64,000 nucleotides of DNA from positions 1 through 64,000 of the forward strand of contig JADJNY010000007.1 in NCBI GenBank assembly GCA_016714045.1. The letters are read 5' to 3'. A model generated the notes under the pieces. It had not been told where the DNA came from. It worked only from the letters and a program-made list of their open reading frames with translations, and searched no databases. The translations under genes and the position numbers were made by a program. This DNA comes from Planctomycetota bacterium (GTDB taxonomy: Bacteria > Planctomycetota > UBA1135 > GCA-002686595). Positions within the stretch are counted from its first letter, which is position 1; each line of letters starts with the position of its first letter. This document shows positions 20,977 to 29,118 of the stretch, one piece after another.

Positions 20977-21702
20977 GTGAGCCCTCCCCGGCGCGTCGAG
21001 CTCGTCGTCCTCACCGGCGCGGGCATCTCCGCCGATTCCGGCGTGCGTACGTTTCGTGGCGCGGGCGGGTTGTGGGAGGGCCGGCGCATCGAAGACGTCG
21101 CGACGCCGCGCGCCTGGGCGCGCGATCCCGCGTTCGTGTGGCGCTTCTACCAGGAGCGTCGCGCGGGGCTCTGCGCCGTCGAGCCCAATCCGGCGCACCA
21201 CGCGCTCGCCGTGCTCGAGGCCGAGCTCGCGCGGCGCGGTCACGGCTTCGCCCTCGTGACGCAGAACGTCGACGACCTGCACGAGCGCGCGGGCTCGGCG
21301 CCGCTCCACGTGCACGGCTCGATCGTCCACCTCCGCTGCGAGGCGTGCGGCGCGCGCGTGCGCGACGTCGAGCACGTCGACCCCGAGCGCTTCGTCCCGT
21401 GCAGCGCGTGCGGGCAGGAGCGTCTTCGTCCGGACGTCGTGTGGTTCGAGGAAGTCCCGCGGCACCTCGAGGAAGTCGACGCGCTCGTCGTGCGCTGCAC
21501 GCACTTCGTCGCGATCGGCACGAGCGGCCTCGTGTGGCCGGTCGCGGGGCTGCTCGCGACCGCGCGCGAGCACGGCGCAACGACCGTCGTGATGGCGCTC
21601 GAGGCGCCGGAGAACCTCGTGCGGGGCGACGTGTTCCTCTCCGGCCGCGCGGCGGAGATCGTGCCGGCTTGGACCGAGGCGTTCTTGCGCGAGATCGACT
21701 GA
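20977..21702 (+). CDS. cobB: NAD-dependent protein deacylase (sirtuin)
   Basis: 241 residues from a GTG start. Sirtuin motifs appear in order: GAGISADSGVRTFRG (NAD site), QNVDDLHERAG, the catalytic histidine in LHVHGS, zinc cysteines CEAC and CSAC, RPDVVWFEE, and the GTSG block. Tyr58 and Arg61 in RFYQERR sit where class III sirtuins (E. coli CobB Tyr92/Arg95, human SIRT5) hold the pair that binds succinyl or malonyl groups, so desuccinylase activity is likely in addition to deacetylase. It acts in the cytoplasm on protein lysines. No target gene is adjacent. Confidence 0.93.
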   Translation: MSPPRRVELVVLTGAGISADSGVRTFRGAGGLWEGRRIEDVATPRAWARDPAFVWRFYQERRAGLCAVEPNPAHHALAVLEAELARRGHGFALVTQNVDDLHERAGSAPLHVHGSIVHLRCEACGARVRDVEHVDPERFVPCSACGQERLRPDVVWFEEVPRHLEEVDALVVRCTHFVAIGTSGLVWPVAGLLATAREHGATTVVMALEAPENLVRGDVFLSGRAAEIVPAWTEAFLREID

Positions 21703-21917
21703 TCGGGCGAGCACCGTCGCGCGCGGGAAGCGGCATGCGGGATCGCGTGGGAGCGCGCCTCGACCCGCCGGCGGAGTCGTCGCGGACTTTCTATGCGGGC
21801 GCGGCCGTTCGAAGGGTGCGAGCGTGCGAGCGTCGGACGCGGCGTCCTGCAGAATGCCTCTCGCTCCGCGCGCACGCGCCGTCCGTCGCCCGTCCCGTGC
21901 ACGCGAGTTCGCTCTGC

Positions 21918-23456
21918 ATGAGTCCGAACACGCCCTTCGACGGCGCCCTCGTGGTCCGCATGATCGAGGCCGCCCCGAACCCCATGCTGCTCGTCGCGTC
22001 GGACGGCCGCATCGAGTTCGTGAATGCCGAGTTCGAGCGCTTCTTCGGCTACACGCGCGACGAACTGCTCGGCACGCCGGTGGAACGCCTCGTTCCCGAC
22101 TACGTCCGGGCGCAACATCCAGCGCTGCGCGACGGCTTCTTCCGCGATCCGATGACGCTCCGGATCGGCGCCGGCCGCGATTTCGTCGGCCGTCGCAAGG
22201 ACGGCAGCGAGGTCGCCTTCGAGATCGGCCTCGCGCCCGTGCGGACGGAGCGCGGGCTCCACGCGCTCGCCGCGCTCGTCGACCTGACGCGGCGGCGCTC
22301 GGTCGAGCTCGCACTTCGTGAGAGCGAGGCGCGCTTCCGCTCGATGGCGGACTCCGCACCCGTGCTCTTGTGGGTCGCAGGCAAGGACATGGGCTGCACG
22401 TTCTTCAATCGTCCGTGGCTCGAGTTCCGCGGTCGGACCCTGGCCGAGGAGCAGGGCCACGGTTGGGCGGACGGCGTGCACCCGGAGGATCGCGAACGGT
22501 GCTTCGACACGTACGCGCGCTGCTTCGAGGAGCGAGTCCCGTTCACGATGCAGTACCGGCTCCTGCGACACGACGGCGAGTACCGCTGGCTCCACGACGC
22601 GGGCACGCCGCGCTTCGACACCGACGGCGGCTTCGCGGGCTTCATCGGCTCGTGCATCGACGTCACGGAGTCGAAGCGTCTCGCGGACGAGCTGCAGTCC
22701 CTGAACCAGGAGCTCGAGCTGCGCGTCCGGTTGCGCACGGCGGAGCTCCTCGAGGCGAATCGCGAGCTCGAAGCCTTCTGCCGCTCCGTCTCGCACGACT
22801 TGCGCGCGCCCCTGCGGCACATCACGGGCTTCGCCGGCTACCTGCTCGAGGAGCCCGCGGTGCGCGACAGCGCCGAAGCGCGCCGCCTGGCCGAGGTCAT
22901 CGAGCGCTCGAGCCGCAAGCTCGGTCTCCTGATCGACGACTTGCTCGCGTTCTCCCGCATGGGGCGCGTGGAGCTCGCGCGGCGGCGCGTGGCGTTGAAG
23001 GACGTCCTCGACGAGGTGCTCGCGGATCTCACGCCCGAGGTCGAGGGGCGCGCGGTCGAGTGGACGATCTCCCAGCTCCCCGAGGTGTGGGGCGATCCCG
23101 CGCTGCTGCGGCAGGTGCTCGCCAACCTGCTCGGGAACGCGCTGAAGTACACGCGTCCGCGCGACGTCGCGCGGATCGCGGTCGAGTCGGAGATGGTCGA
23201 CTCCGAAGTCGTCGTGCGCGTGCGCGACAACGGCGTCGGCTTCGAGTCCGCCCATGCGGGGCGCCTCTTCCAGGTCTTCGAGCGCTTGCACGGCGAGGCC
23301 GAGTTCGAGGGCACCGGCGTCGGACTCGCGAGCGTGAAGCGCATCGTCGAGCGCCACGGCGGTCGGGTCTGGGCCGAAGCGGAGCTCGGCCAGGGGGCCT
23401 GCTTCTCCGTTTCGCTCCCGCGCGAGTCGGACGGGAGGATGGGGGGAGCGGCATGA
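21918..23456 (+). CDS. PAS-domain sensor histidine kinase
   Basis: 512 residues with no membrane segment, so a cytoplasmic sensor. PAS 1 spans about 12-125 (RMIEAAPNPMLLVASDGRIEF; GYTRDELLG; RKDGSEVAFEI) and PAS 2 about 132-255 (FRSMADSAPVLLWVAG; HPEDRERCF; GEYRWLHDAGTP; IDVTESK). A short coiled coil leads to HisKA with SVSHDLRAPLRH (His293) and an HATPase domain (LLGNALKYTR; DNGVGF; GTGVGLASVKRIVE). No haem or flavin ligand motif is obvious. The stop overlaps the next start (ATGA), so the kinase and the receiver are a coupled pair, as in Rcp1-type systems. Confidence 0.92.
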   Translation: MSPNTPFDGALVVRMIEAAPNPMLLVASDGRIEFVNAEFERFFGYTRDELLGTPVERLVPDYVRAQHPALRDGFFRDPMTLRIGAGRDFVGRRKDGSEVAFEIGLAPVRTERGLHALAALVDLTRRRSVELALRESEARFRSMADSAPVLLWVAGKDMGCTFFNRPWLEFRGRTLAEEQGHGWADGVHPEDRERCFDTYARCFEERVPFTMQYRLLRHDGEYRWLHDAGTPRFDTDGGFAGFIGSCIDVTESKRLADELQSLNQELELRVRLRTAELLEANRELEAFCRSVSHDLRAPLRHITGFAGYLLEEPAVRDSAEARRLAEVIERSSRKLGLLIDDLLAFSRMGRVELARRRVALKDVLDEVLADLTPEVEGRAVEWTISQLPEVWGDPALLRQVLANLLGNALKYTRPRDVARIAVESEMVDSEVVVRVRDNGVGFESAHAGRLFQVFERLHGEAEFEGTGVGLASVKRIVERHGGRVWAEAELGQGACFSVSLPRESDGRMGGAA

Positions 23457-23905
23457 ACCGGCTCAAGCGGATCCTGCTCGTCGAGGACAGCGAACTCGAC
23501 ATCGAGATGACCCTGCGCGCGCTCGCTGGACATCGGCTCGCGAACGAGGTCGCCGTAGCGCGCGACGGCGTGGAGGCGCTCGATTACCTCCTGCGGCGCG
23601 GCGCGCACGCGGGCCGCGCCGAGGGGCACCCGGTCGTGATCCTGCTCGACAACAAGATGCCGCGCATGAGCGGGCTCGAGCTGCTCGCGATCCTGAGCGC
23701 CGACGACGAGCTGAGGCACATCCCGGTCGTGATGCTCACGTCGTCGCGCGAGGAAGGGGACCTCGTCAAGAGCTACGCGCTCGGCGCGAACGCCTACGTC
23801 GTGAAGCCGGTCGAGTTCCAGGCGTTCGTCGCGGCGGTCCAGGAGCTCTGTCTCTTCTGGGGGCTCCTCAACACGCCTCCGCCGGGCTCGGTGCGCTCGC
23901 TCTGA
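23453..23905 (+). CDS. Single-domain response regulator
   Basis: 150 residues, receiver domain only. Acidic pocket from LLVEDSE, phospho-acceptor Asp66 in ILLDNKMPRMSG, conserved Thr/Ser in VVMLTSS and Lys in YVVKPVEF. There is no output domain, as in Rcp1-type regulators that pair with PAS/phytochrome-like kinases. It probably passes phosphate to another protein or controls by protein contact. It starts inside the kinase stop codon. Confidence 0.92.
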   Translation: MNRLKRILLVEDSELDIEMTLRALAGHRLANEVAVARDGVEALDYLLRRGAHAGRAEGHPVVILLDNKMPRMSGLELLAILSADDELRHIPVVMLTSSREEGDLVKSYALGANAYVVKPVEFQAFVAAVQELCLFWGLLNTPPPGSVRSL

Positions 23906-23909
23906 TCGG

Positions 23910-24254
23910 TCAGCGACGTCGTCCGCGCAATGCCGCGGCGTCGGCCGCTGCCTGGCGCGCGACGCGCGAGCACATCAAGTCGCAGAGCTGGAAGACGGCT
24001 TCGTCCGAGACGGAGTAGTAGACCGTCGTGCCTTCCTTGCGGCGCGCGAGGAAGCCGGCCTCGGCGAGCACGGCGAGGTGCTTGCTCGTGTTCGCCTGCG
24101 ACATCTCCGTCGCGCGCACGAGCTCGCCGACGTTCTTCTCGCCGGCGAGCAACGACTGGAGCAACGTGAGCCGCGCGGGCTCGGCGAGCACGCGGAACTG
24201 CGCCGCCACGGCCGCGAGCATGCTCGGTGTCATCGGGTTCGTCTTCCGTCCCAT
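23910..24254 (-). CDS. ArsR-family transcriptional regulator of the sulfur locus
   Basis: 114-residue winged helix: AAQFRVLAEPARLTLLQSL, recognition region MSQANTSKHLAVLAEAGFL, wing RRKEGTTVYYSV. A CDLMC pair near the C-terminus (FQLCDLMCSRV) could be a thiol or metal sensor. Relatives such as BigR and SqrR sense sulfane sulfur through cysteines, although their spacing differs. It starts four bases after the stop of the triple-rhodanese gene and is therefore the last gene of the 27.5-24 kb operon. It probably represses that operon. A shorter start at 24233 is possible. Confidence 0.8.
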   Translation of the reverse strand: MGRKTNPMTPSMLAAVAAQFRVLAEPARLTLLQSLLAGEKNVGELVRATEMSQANTSKHLAVLAEAGFLARRKEGTTVYYSVSDEAVFQLCDLMCSRVARQAAADAAALRGRRR

Positions 24255-24258
24255 GCGT

Positions 24259-25800
24259 TCAGCGCTTCGGGGGCTCCGCGGGCCCCGTCGCCGCGGGGAG
24301 TTCCGCGTGCGCGGCCCATTCCTTCCACGAACCATCGTACCAGCGCACGTCCTCGTACCCGAGCAGGTAGCGCAGCGTGAACCACGCCTGCGCCGCCTGG
24401 TGACCCGTGCGGCACGTGACGATCACCGGCGCCTTCGGGTCGAGGCCGAGCGCCGCGTACTCCGCGCGCAGCGTCTCGAGCGGCTTCCAGAAGAGCCCCG
24501 CGTCCGCCTGGACGACGTCCAGCGTGTACGGACGGTTCGACGAGCCGGGGACATGGCCCGCGCGCGCCTCGGTCGACACCTCGCCGCGGAACGCGTCGGC
24601 TGGACGCACGTCGAGGATCGGCAGCGTCCGCGCCTCGCTCGCCGCGCGCACGTCGGCGAGCCGCGCCTCGACGACGCCGGACGCGGCCTTCGGGTCGTAC
24701 GCGACGGGCGCGGGCTTCGGCGCGTCGGTCGCGAGCGCGCGGCCTTCGGCCTTCCACGCGGAGAGCCCGCCTTCGAGCACCGCGAGCCGCGCGTGTCCGA
24801 GGCTCACGAGCGCGAGCGCGAAGTGCGTCGGGTCCTGCAGCTTCTCGTTCCCGTACGCGACGACCTCCGTATCGGGCCCGATGCCGAGCGCGCCGATCAC
24901 CGCCGCGAGCTGGTCGCGGGGGAGGAGCTCCTCCGGGACGCCGTCGCGCGTCGCGCGCAGCGCCTTCACGGGCACGTGGAGCGCGCCGGGGAGGTGGCCC
25001 GCGGCGTAGTCCTCCGGCTTTTCGCGCGCGTCGACGAGCACGATGGCGGCGCCGCGGCGCGCGACCCAGGCCGTCGAGACGACGGTCGGGCGCTCGAGCC
25101 GTTCGGGATCCGTCGCGAGGCGCGCGAACGCGGGGCGCGCTTCTGGCGCGTCCGCCTTCGCGGGCGCCGACTGCGCGGCCGGGGCCTGCAGCGCGTCCGC
25201 CGCGGCGCGGGCCGAAAGCTCGTCGGACGTCCGCGCCTCGCCGTTGGGCTCGTCCGACGGACCAGCGGGTCTGCCGAGCACGAGTTCGGCCAGCCGGACG
25301 AAGCGCGCGCTCGCTCCCGCGTCCGCACCGACGACGCCGCGCAAGGACGACGGCGTGAGCTCGTCGCGCACGAAGCCGTCCAGGCCGTCCGTGAGCACGC
25401 GCACGTTCGAACGTCCCTCGCGCGCGAGCTCGACCCACGCCTGCGCGGGGTGCGTCATGCCGTTCGAGCACAGGACGACCGTGCGGTCCGTGTGCGCGTC
25501 GAGCACCGCACGGCCGCGCTCGCCGAGGAGCTCGGGGACGTCCAGGTGGACGGCGCCGGGCAGGTGGAACGCGTCGAACTCGGCCGCGGGCCGCACGTCG
25601 ACGACGAGCACCTCGTCCGGCGCGTCGAGCAGGAGCCGCGCGAGCTCCGCGGTCGAGACGTGGTCGGCGCCCGACTCGACCGCGGCCGGCCAGGCGAGCG
25701 GCGCCGCGGGCGAGGTCCGCGGCAGCGCCGCGAGCGCGAGGACGAGGGCGAGGCCCATGGCGCCGAGCGCCGTCGATTGCGGGAGCAGGTTCGTGTTCAT
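24259..25800 (-). CDS. Exported triple-rhodanese sulfurtransferase
   Basis: 513 residues with a Sec signal peptide (ALGAMGLALVLALAALP). Three rhodanese domains: 1 at about 45-135 with Cys111 in VVLCSNGMTHPAQAW; 2 at about 240-350 whose loop reads VVAYGNEKLQDPTHF, lacking the cysteine; 3 at about 375-500 with Cys463 in VTCRTGHQAAQAW. The last two resemble the inactive-plus-active pair of SseA/thiosulfate sulfurtransferases, with an extra single domain in front. It likely moves sulfane sulfur in the periplasm. The ATG overlaps the preceding transporter stop (ATGA), so the operon is tightly coupled. Confidence 0.88.
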   Translation of the reverse strand: MNTNLLPQSTALGAMGLALVLALAALPRTSPAAPLAWPAAVESGADHVSTAELARLLLDAPDEVLVVDVRPAAEFDAFHLPGAVHLDVPELLGERGRAVLDAHTDRTVVLCSNGMTHPAQAWVELAREGRSNVRVLTDGLDGFVRDELTPSSLRGVVGADAGASARFVRLAELVLGRPAGPSDEPNGEARTSDELSARAAADALQAPAAQSAPAKADAPEARPAFARLATDPERLERPTVVSTAWVARRGAAIVLVDAREKPEDYAAGHLPGALHVPVKALRATRDGVPEELLPRDQLAAVIGALGIGPDTEVVAYGNEKLQDPTHFALALVSLGHARLAVLEGGLSAWKAEGRALATDAPKPAPVAYDPKAASGVVEARLADVRAASEARTLPILDVRPADAFRGEVSTEARAGHVPGSSNRPYTLDVVQADAGLFWKPLETLRAEYAALGLDPKAPVIVTCRTGHQAAQAWFTLRYLLGYEDVRWYDGSWKEWAAHAELPAATGPAEPPKR

Positions 25801-26384
25801 GACTGCGGGTGAGCGTTGCGGATCGAGAGCTTGTGCGCGCCGGCGAACGCGCCGAGCGCGAGCACGAGGACGAGCGCCACCGTGACGCCCGTCGAGAGGT
25901 GGAGCCATTCGGGCAGCGCGACGATGCCGCACGCGCCGAGCTCCTGGAGCGGAGCCACGACGGGCCAGAGCGCGGCGTAGACGAGGCTGCCGCCCATCGC
26001 GCCGCCGAGGAAGACGAGCGCGTCGAGCTTGCCCGAAGCGGCGCCGACGAGCGCCGTGCCCGGGCACCAGCCGCCGGTGACGAAGCCCGCGCCGAAGAGG
26101 AGCCCGCCGGTGATCTGCGCCGCGAGGCGCGTCTCCATGCGGTAGACCGACGACGCGTCGATCCAGCCCCCGGCGTCGAGCACCCACAGGCCGATCGCTG
26201 CGGTGACGAGCGCGCTGAACATGACCTGCAGCACCGCGAAGTCGCGCAGGTAGAAGATGCCCGCGAGCTTGCGGCTCGAGCCGAAGCCCGCGCGTTCGAG
26301 CCAGAAGCCGAACGCGAGGCCGATCGCGAGCGCGAGCGCGAAGCCGAGCGGCGTGTCGAGCAGACCTTGCTGGTAGAGGTTCAC
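25797..26384 (-). CDS. YeeE/YedE-family sulfur transporter, second half
   Basis: 195 residues, about five membrane helices. The conserved half-transporter motif GGWCPGTALVGAASGK carries the cysteine that in TsuA/YeeE relays thiosulfate through the membrane. It starts with GTG overlapping the stop of the other half (GTGA). Together the two encode what E. coli has as one 350-residue protein. Both ends overlap neighbouring genes, so the four coding regions from 26953 to 24259 should be translated together. Confidence 0.87.
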   Translation of the reverse strand: MNLYQQGLLDTPLGFALALAIGLAFGFWLERAGFGSSRKLAGIFYLRDFAVLQVMFSALVTAAIGLWVLDAGGWIDASSVYRMETRLAAQITGGLLFGAGFVTGGWCPGTALVGAASGKLDALVFLGGAMGGSLVYAALWPVVAPLQELGACGIVALPEWLHLSTGVTVALVLVLALGAFAGAHKLSIRNAHPQS

Positions 26385-26953
26385 GACGTCCACTCCTTGC
26401 GCACGAGCGGCGCGACGAGGAAGCCGCCCGCGAAGACGGCGACGAGGAAGGCCCACGAGCCCGCGAGGAGGAGCGCGCCGCCCGAGAGCGCCTGGCCCGA
26501 CGTGCACCCGCCCGCCATGCGCGCGGCAAAACCCGCAAGGAGGCCGCCCGCGAGCGCGAAGACGAGCCGCGCGCGTGGCGCGATCCGGGGACCGCGCTCG
26601 ACCGTCGCGCGCACGCGGCGCGCGAAGAGCGCGGACGCGAACCCGCCGAGGAGCGTGCCGATCGACAGGAAGACGAGGTAGTTCGCGAGCGCCGATCCGT
26701 CCGCGAACCACGCGCCGAGGTAGCCGTTCGATTCGACGGCTCGGGGTGCGAGCGCGTGCGCGCCCTCGGCCGCGACGCGCGCGAGGCTGCCCGACGCGCC
26801 GAGCCCGGTGCCGAGGACGACGAACGCGAGCAGTAGCGTGAGCCCCAGGCCCACGCCGGCGACGTAGGGATTCCAGTAGGGCTGCGCGGGCCGCGGAGCG
26901 GGAGCTCCGGCCGGAGTCGTCGGAGCGTCGTCGCGCGAAGGGGAGTTCGTCAT
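26381..26953 (-). CDS. YeeE/YedE-family sulfur transporter, first half
   Basis: 190 residues: a Pro/Ala-rich cytoplasmic N-terminus of about 27 residues, then four or five membrane helices and the conserved MAGGCTSGQALSGGALL motif with its substrate cysteine. Together with the following gene it forms a split TsuA-like (PF04143) transporter for thiosulfate or another small sulfur or selenium species. A GAGGT ribosome-binding site precedes the ATG. It lies 10 bases after the single-domain rhodanese gene. Confidence 0.87.
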   Translation of the reverse strand: MTNSPSRDDAPTTPAGAPAPRPAQPYWNPYVAGVGLGLTLLLAFVVLGTGLGASGSLARVAAEGAHALAPRAVESNGYLGAWFADGSALANYLVFLSIGTLLGGFASALFARRVRATVERGPRIAPRARLVFALAGGLLAGFAARMAGGCTSGQALSGGALLLAGSWAFLVAVFAGGFLVAPLVRKEWTS

Positions 26954-26963
26954 AGGGCATACC

Positions 26964-27512
26964 TCAGCAGCCGGCGCTGCGCGGTTTGGCCGGGGCGGGG
27001 GGCGTCGTCGACGGCGGGGCCGACGGAACGTTCGAGGCGGGCGCCGCGGCGGCGCGCGCGCCGACCTCCGCGTCGCGCCAGTAGCGCGCCGTGCCGCCCG
27101 CGAGGACGCGCAGGAGCGGCGCGGCGTCGCCGAGGCGCACGTGCAGCGCGCCGGCGACGGCCCAGGCCTGCGTGCCGTCGCGGTCGACGAGCACGACGCG
27201 CGTCGTCGCGGGGAGCGCGCGCAGGGCGGCTTCGAGCGCGCCGAGCTCGATCGGGCGCGCGCCGGGCACGTGGTACTCGCGGTGTTGCTCGGCGGGCCGC
27301 AGGTCGAAGACGGCGTAGTTGCCGGGCTGGTCGAGGAGCGCGGAACGGAGCGCGAGCGGCTCCATCGGTTCGGGGTAGAGCGCGGAGGTGAGCGCGGCCT
27401 GCGCGGGGGACGCCGCGGGGCTCGATGCGTCGGGGGCGTCCGTCCTCCACGCCGGGAGGGCGAGCGGGAGCGCGGCGAGGAGCGGGAGGATGCGGAGTGT
27501 GGTGGGGTTCAT
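26964..27512 (-). CDS. Exported single-domain rhodanese-like protein lacking the active cysteine
   Basis: 182 residues: signal peptide (LRILPLLAALPLALPAW), then a rhodanese fold with FDLRPAEQHREYHVPGARPIEL. The loop that should hold Cys-x-x-Gly reads VVLVDRDGTQAWAVAG, with aspartate and no Cys, so it cannot form a persulfide there. The tail is Pro/Ser/Ala-rich and ends in a lone cysteine (SAGC). First gene of the minus-strand operon, reading away from the AT-rich region at 27513-27632. It may bind a sulfur carrier, or use the C-terminal Cys instead. Confidence 0.8.
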   Translation of the reverse strand: MNPTTLRILPLLAALPLALPAWRTDAPDASSPAASPAQAALTSALYPEPMEPLALRSALLDQPGNYAVFDLRPAEQHREYHVPGARPIELGALEAALRALPATTRVVLVDRDGTQAWAVAGALHVRLGDAAPLLRVLAGGTARYWRDAEVGARAAAAPASNVPSAPPSTTPPAPAKPRSAGC

Positions 27513-27632
27513 GGCGCGGTGGGTATCGGCTGAAATGAGAATATAACCATACAGCGATATATCGAGCCGCCACATCCGGCCCAGTGCGTAGGGGCTCGGC
27601 GGCCGGGGCGGTCGGATGGCATGCTGTCCGGC
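27513..27632. promoter_or_regulatory. Divergent regulatory region of the sulfur locus
   Basis: The segment 27530-27565 is one of the few AT-rich stretches in the window (AATGAGAATATAACCATAC), followed by a perfect 10-base palindrome CGATATATCG at 27555-27564. It lies between the minus-strand rhodanese/YeeE operon and the plus-strand DsrE gene. Small AT-rich inverted repeats are what ArsR-family sulfur regulators bind, so this is the natural operator candidate for the regulator encoded at 23910-24254. The two promoters should also lie here. Confidence 0.55.
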
Positions 27633-27959
27633 ATGCACACCGTCGTCGTCCTGAACCAGGACCAGATGGGCCACGGCGATCGGGCCCTCGGTCAGAAGAT
27701 CCTCGGAACGTTCCTGAAGAAGTCGATCGCGCTCGGCGGCTTCGAGGCGATCGTGCTGTTCAACTCTGGGGTCAAGCTCGTCGCGGAGGACTCGCCCGTG
27801 CTGGCGGAGCTCACGCTGCTCGAGGAACGCGGGATCGACCTCGTGCCGTGCGGGACGTGCCTCGCGCACTTCGGCGTCACGCCGAAGGTGGGGAAGGTGT
27901 CCGACATGGACACGATCCTGCGCGAGCTCGATCGCGCGGCGAAGGTGATCACGTTGTGA
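27633..27959 (+). CDS. DsrE/YedF-like sulfur-relay protein
   Basis: 108 residues. It matches the C-terminal DsrE domain of YedF: KKSIALGGFEAIVLFNSGVKL, SPVLAELTLLEERGIDLVPCGTC, KVSDMDTI. The CGTC pair can carry persulfide or selenosulfide. Known YedF proteins have an extra N-terminal TusA domain, which is missing here. YedF and YedE are usually neighbours and are linked to selenium metabolism, so this divergently placed gene fits the YeeE/YedE locus. An ATG 12 bases upstream (27621) is an alternative start. The stop overlaps the next start (GTGA). Confidence 0.85.
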   Translation: MHTVVVLNQDQMGHGDRALGQKILGTFLKKSIALGGFEAIVLFNSGVKLVAEDSPVLAELTLLEERGIDLVPCGTCLAHFGVTPKVGKVSDMDTILRELDRAAKVITL

Positions 27960-28540
27960 TCGAGGCGCGCGAGCCCGTTTTGGCACCGAACGCCGAACCG
28001 GCGGGGGCGGCGCGTGCGTGGTGGCGTGAACCGGCAGGCCTCGTCCGGTTCCTCGTGATCGTGCTCGCGACGTTCTCGGGTTCGGTCGGGTGCTGGATCT
28101 GGGTCGTGCTCTTGCTCGGGATCGGTGAGCGCGCGGCATTCCAGGCCGATCCGCCGCACCGCCTCGTCGGAGGGCTGCTCCTTCACCCGATGGCGTGGCA
28201 GATGGGGGCGTGGTGCGCGGTCTGGCTCGCGCTCCCCGCCGTAGCCTGCCTCTGGAACCGCCGGCTCCTCCCCGCGCTGCTCTTCGTGCTCGCGATCGGC
28301 TTCGGCGTCGCGACCGGAGGCGTGGTTGGCGTGTGGCTCGGCGACGGCCTCGGCGTGCTGGCCGCGGCGCTGCCGATGACGATGCTCGCGGTCCTGTTGG
28401 CGCTCCTCGTCGTGCGCTTCGTCCCGAGCCGGTGGTGGACGCGGCCGGAGGCGCCCGACGCGCCGCGTGCGGGCGTTCCGCGCGGCGTCAATGGGAGCGG
28501 AACGCCCGCTCGAAGAGGCGCCGCACGGAGTCATCGGTAG
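27956..28540 (+). CDS. Membrane protein of unknown function
   Basis: 194 residues with about four hydrophobic segments: FLVIVLATFSGSVGCWIWVV, WCAVWLALPAVACLW, LLPALLFVLAIGFGVATGG and ALPMTMLAVLLALLVVRF. No family recognised. The GTG start overlaps the stop of the DsrE-like gene (GTGA), so it is probably part of the same sulfur/selenium unit. Its 3' end overlaps the convergent NUDIX gene by about 53 bases. The last 25 residues are basic and low in complexity. Confidence 0.6.
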   Translation: MIEAREPVLAPNAEPAGAARAWWREPAGLVRFLVIVLATFSGSVGCWIWVVLLLGIGERAAFQADPPHRLVGGLLLHPMAWQMGAWCAVWLALPAVACLWNRRLLPALLFVLAIGFGVATGGVVGVWLGDGLGVLAAALPMTMLAVLLALLVVRFVPSRWWTRPEAPDAPRAGVPRGVNGSGTPARRGAARSHR

Positions 28541-29075
28541 CGATCGTCGCGAGCTCCTCGGGCCAGAACCAGCGCAGTGCGATCGACTCGTCGCTGAGCA
28601 CCTCGCGCGCGCCCGCCGGCGCGTGCACGACGAAGCGCGTGTCGAGGTGCAGGTGCTCGGGCTCGTCCTTGCGCGCCGGTATCACGTGCACGTCGACGTC
28701 GATCGGCACGGGGTCGATCGCGAGGCCATCGATGCCGCTTTCCTCGACGCATTCGCGCAGCGCGACGCCCGGAAGGTTCGCGTCGCCGTCGCAGTGTCCG
28801 CCGAGCTGGAGCCAGCGGCCGAGCTTCTTGTGGTGGGTGAGGAGCGCGCGCTCGCCCTTCGCATCGAGGACGAGCGCCGACGCCGTCAAGTGCCCGACGA
28901 GCAGCGTGCGCTGGTGCGCGTCGTCGGGATGGTCGTCGACGAAGCGCAGCATGCGGTCCCGCTCGGCGCGCTGCGCCTCGCACCACGGTACGTAGCTCTC
29001 GAGGATCGCCCGCGAGCGCGCCACCTCGGGCGCGAAGACGAGCTCCTCCGCCGTGTAGAGCCGCGGGCCCTTCAT
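28488..29075 (-). CDS. NUDIX hydrolase
   Basis: 195 residues. The Nudix box is recognisable as GHCDGDANLPGVALRECVEESG: the REcvEE core is intact, but the first glutamate of the GX5EX7REUXEE pattern is alanine. The surrounding fold is typical (LLTHHKKLGRWLQLGGH before the box, VPIDVDVHVIPARKDEPEHLHLD after). Substrates are nucleoside diphosphates linked to another group; which one cannot be told. A strong AAGGAGGA site precedes the ATG. It converges on and overlaps the membrane-protein gene. Confidence 0.88.
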   Translation of the reverse strand: MKGPRLYTAEELVFAPEVARSRAILESYVPWCEAQRAERDRMLRFVDDHPDDAHQRTLLVGHLTASALVLDAKGERALLTHHKKLGRWLQLGGHCDGDANLPGVALRECVEESGIDGLAIDPVPIDVDVHVIPARKDEPEHLHLDTRFVVHAPAGAREVLSDESIALRWFWPEELATIATDDSVRRLFERAFRSH

Positions 29076-29118
29076 CGCATTCCTCCTTCGCGCAGCGCGT
29101 CGACCCCGAGGCCGCGCG

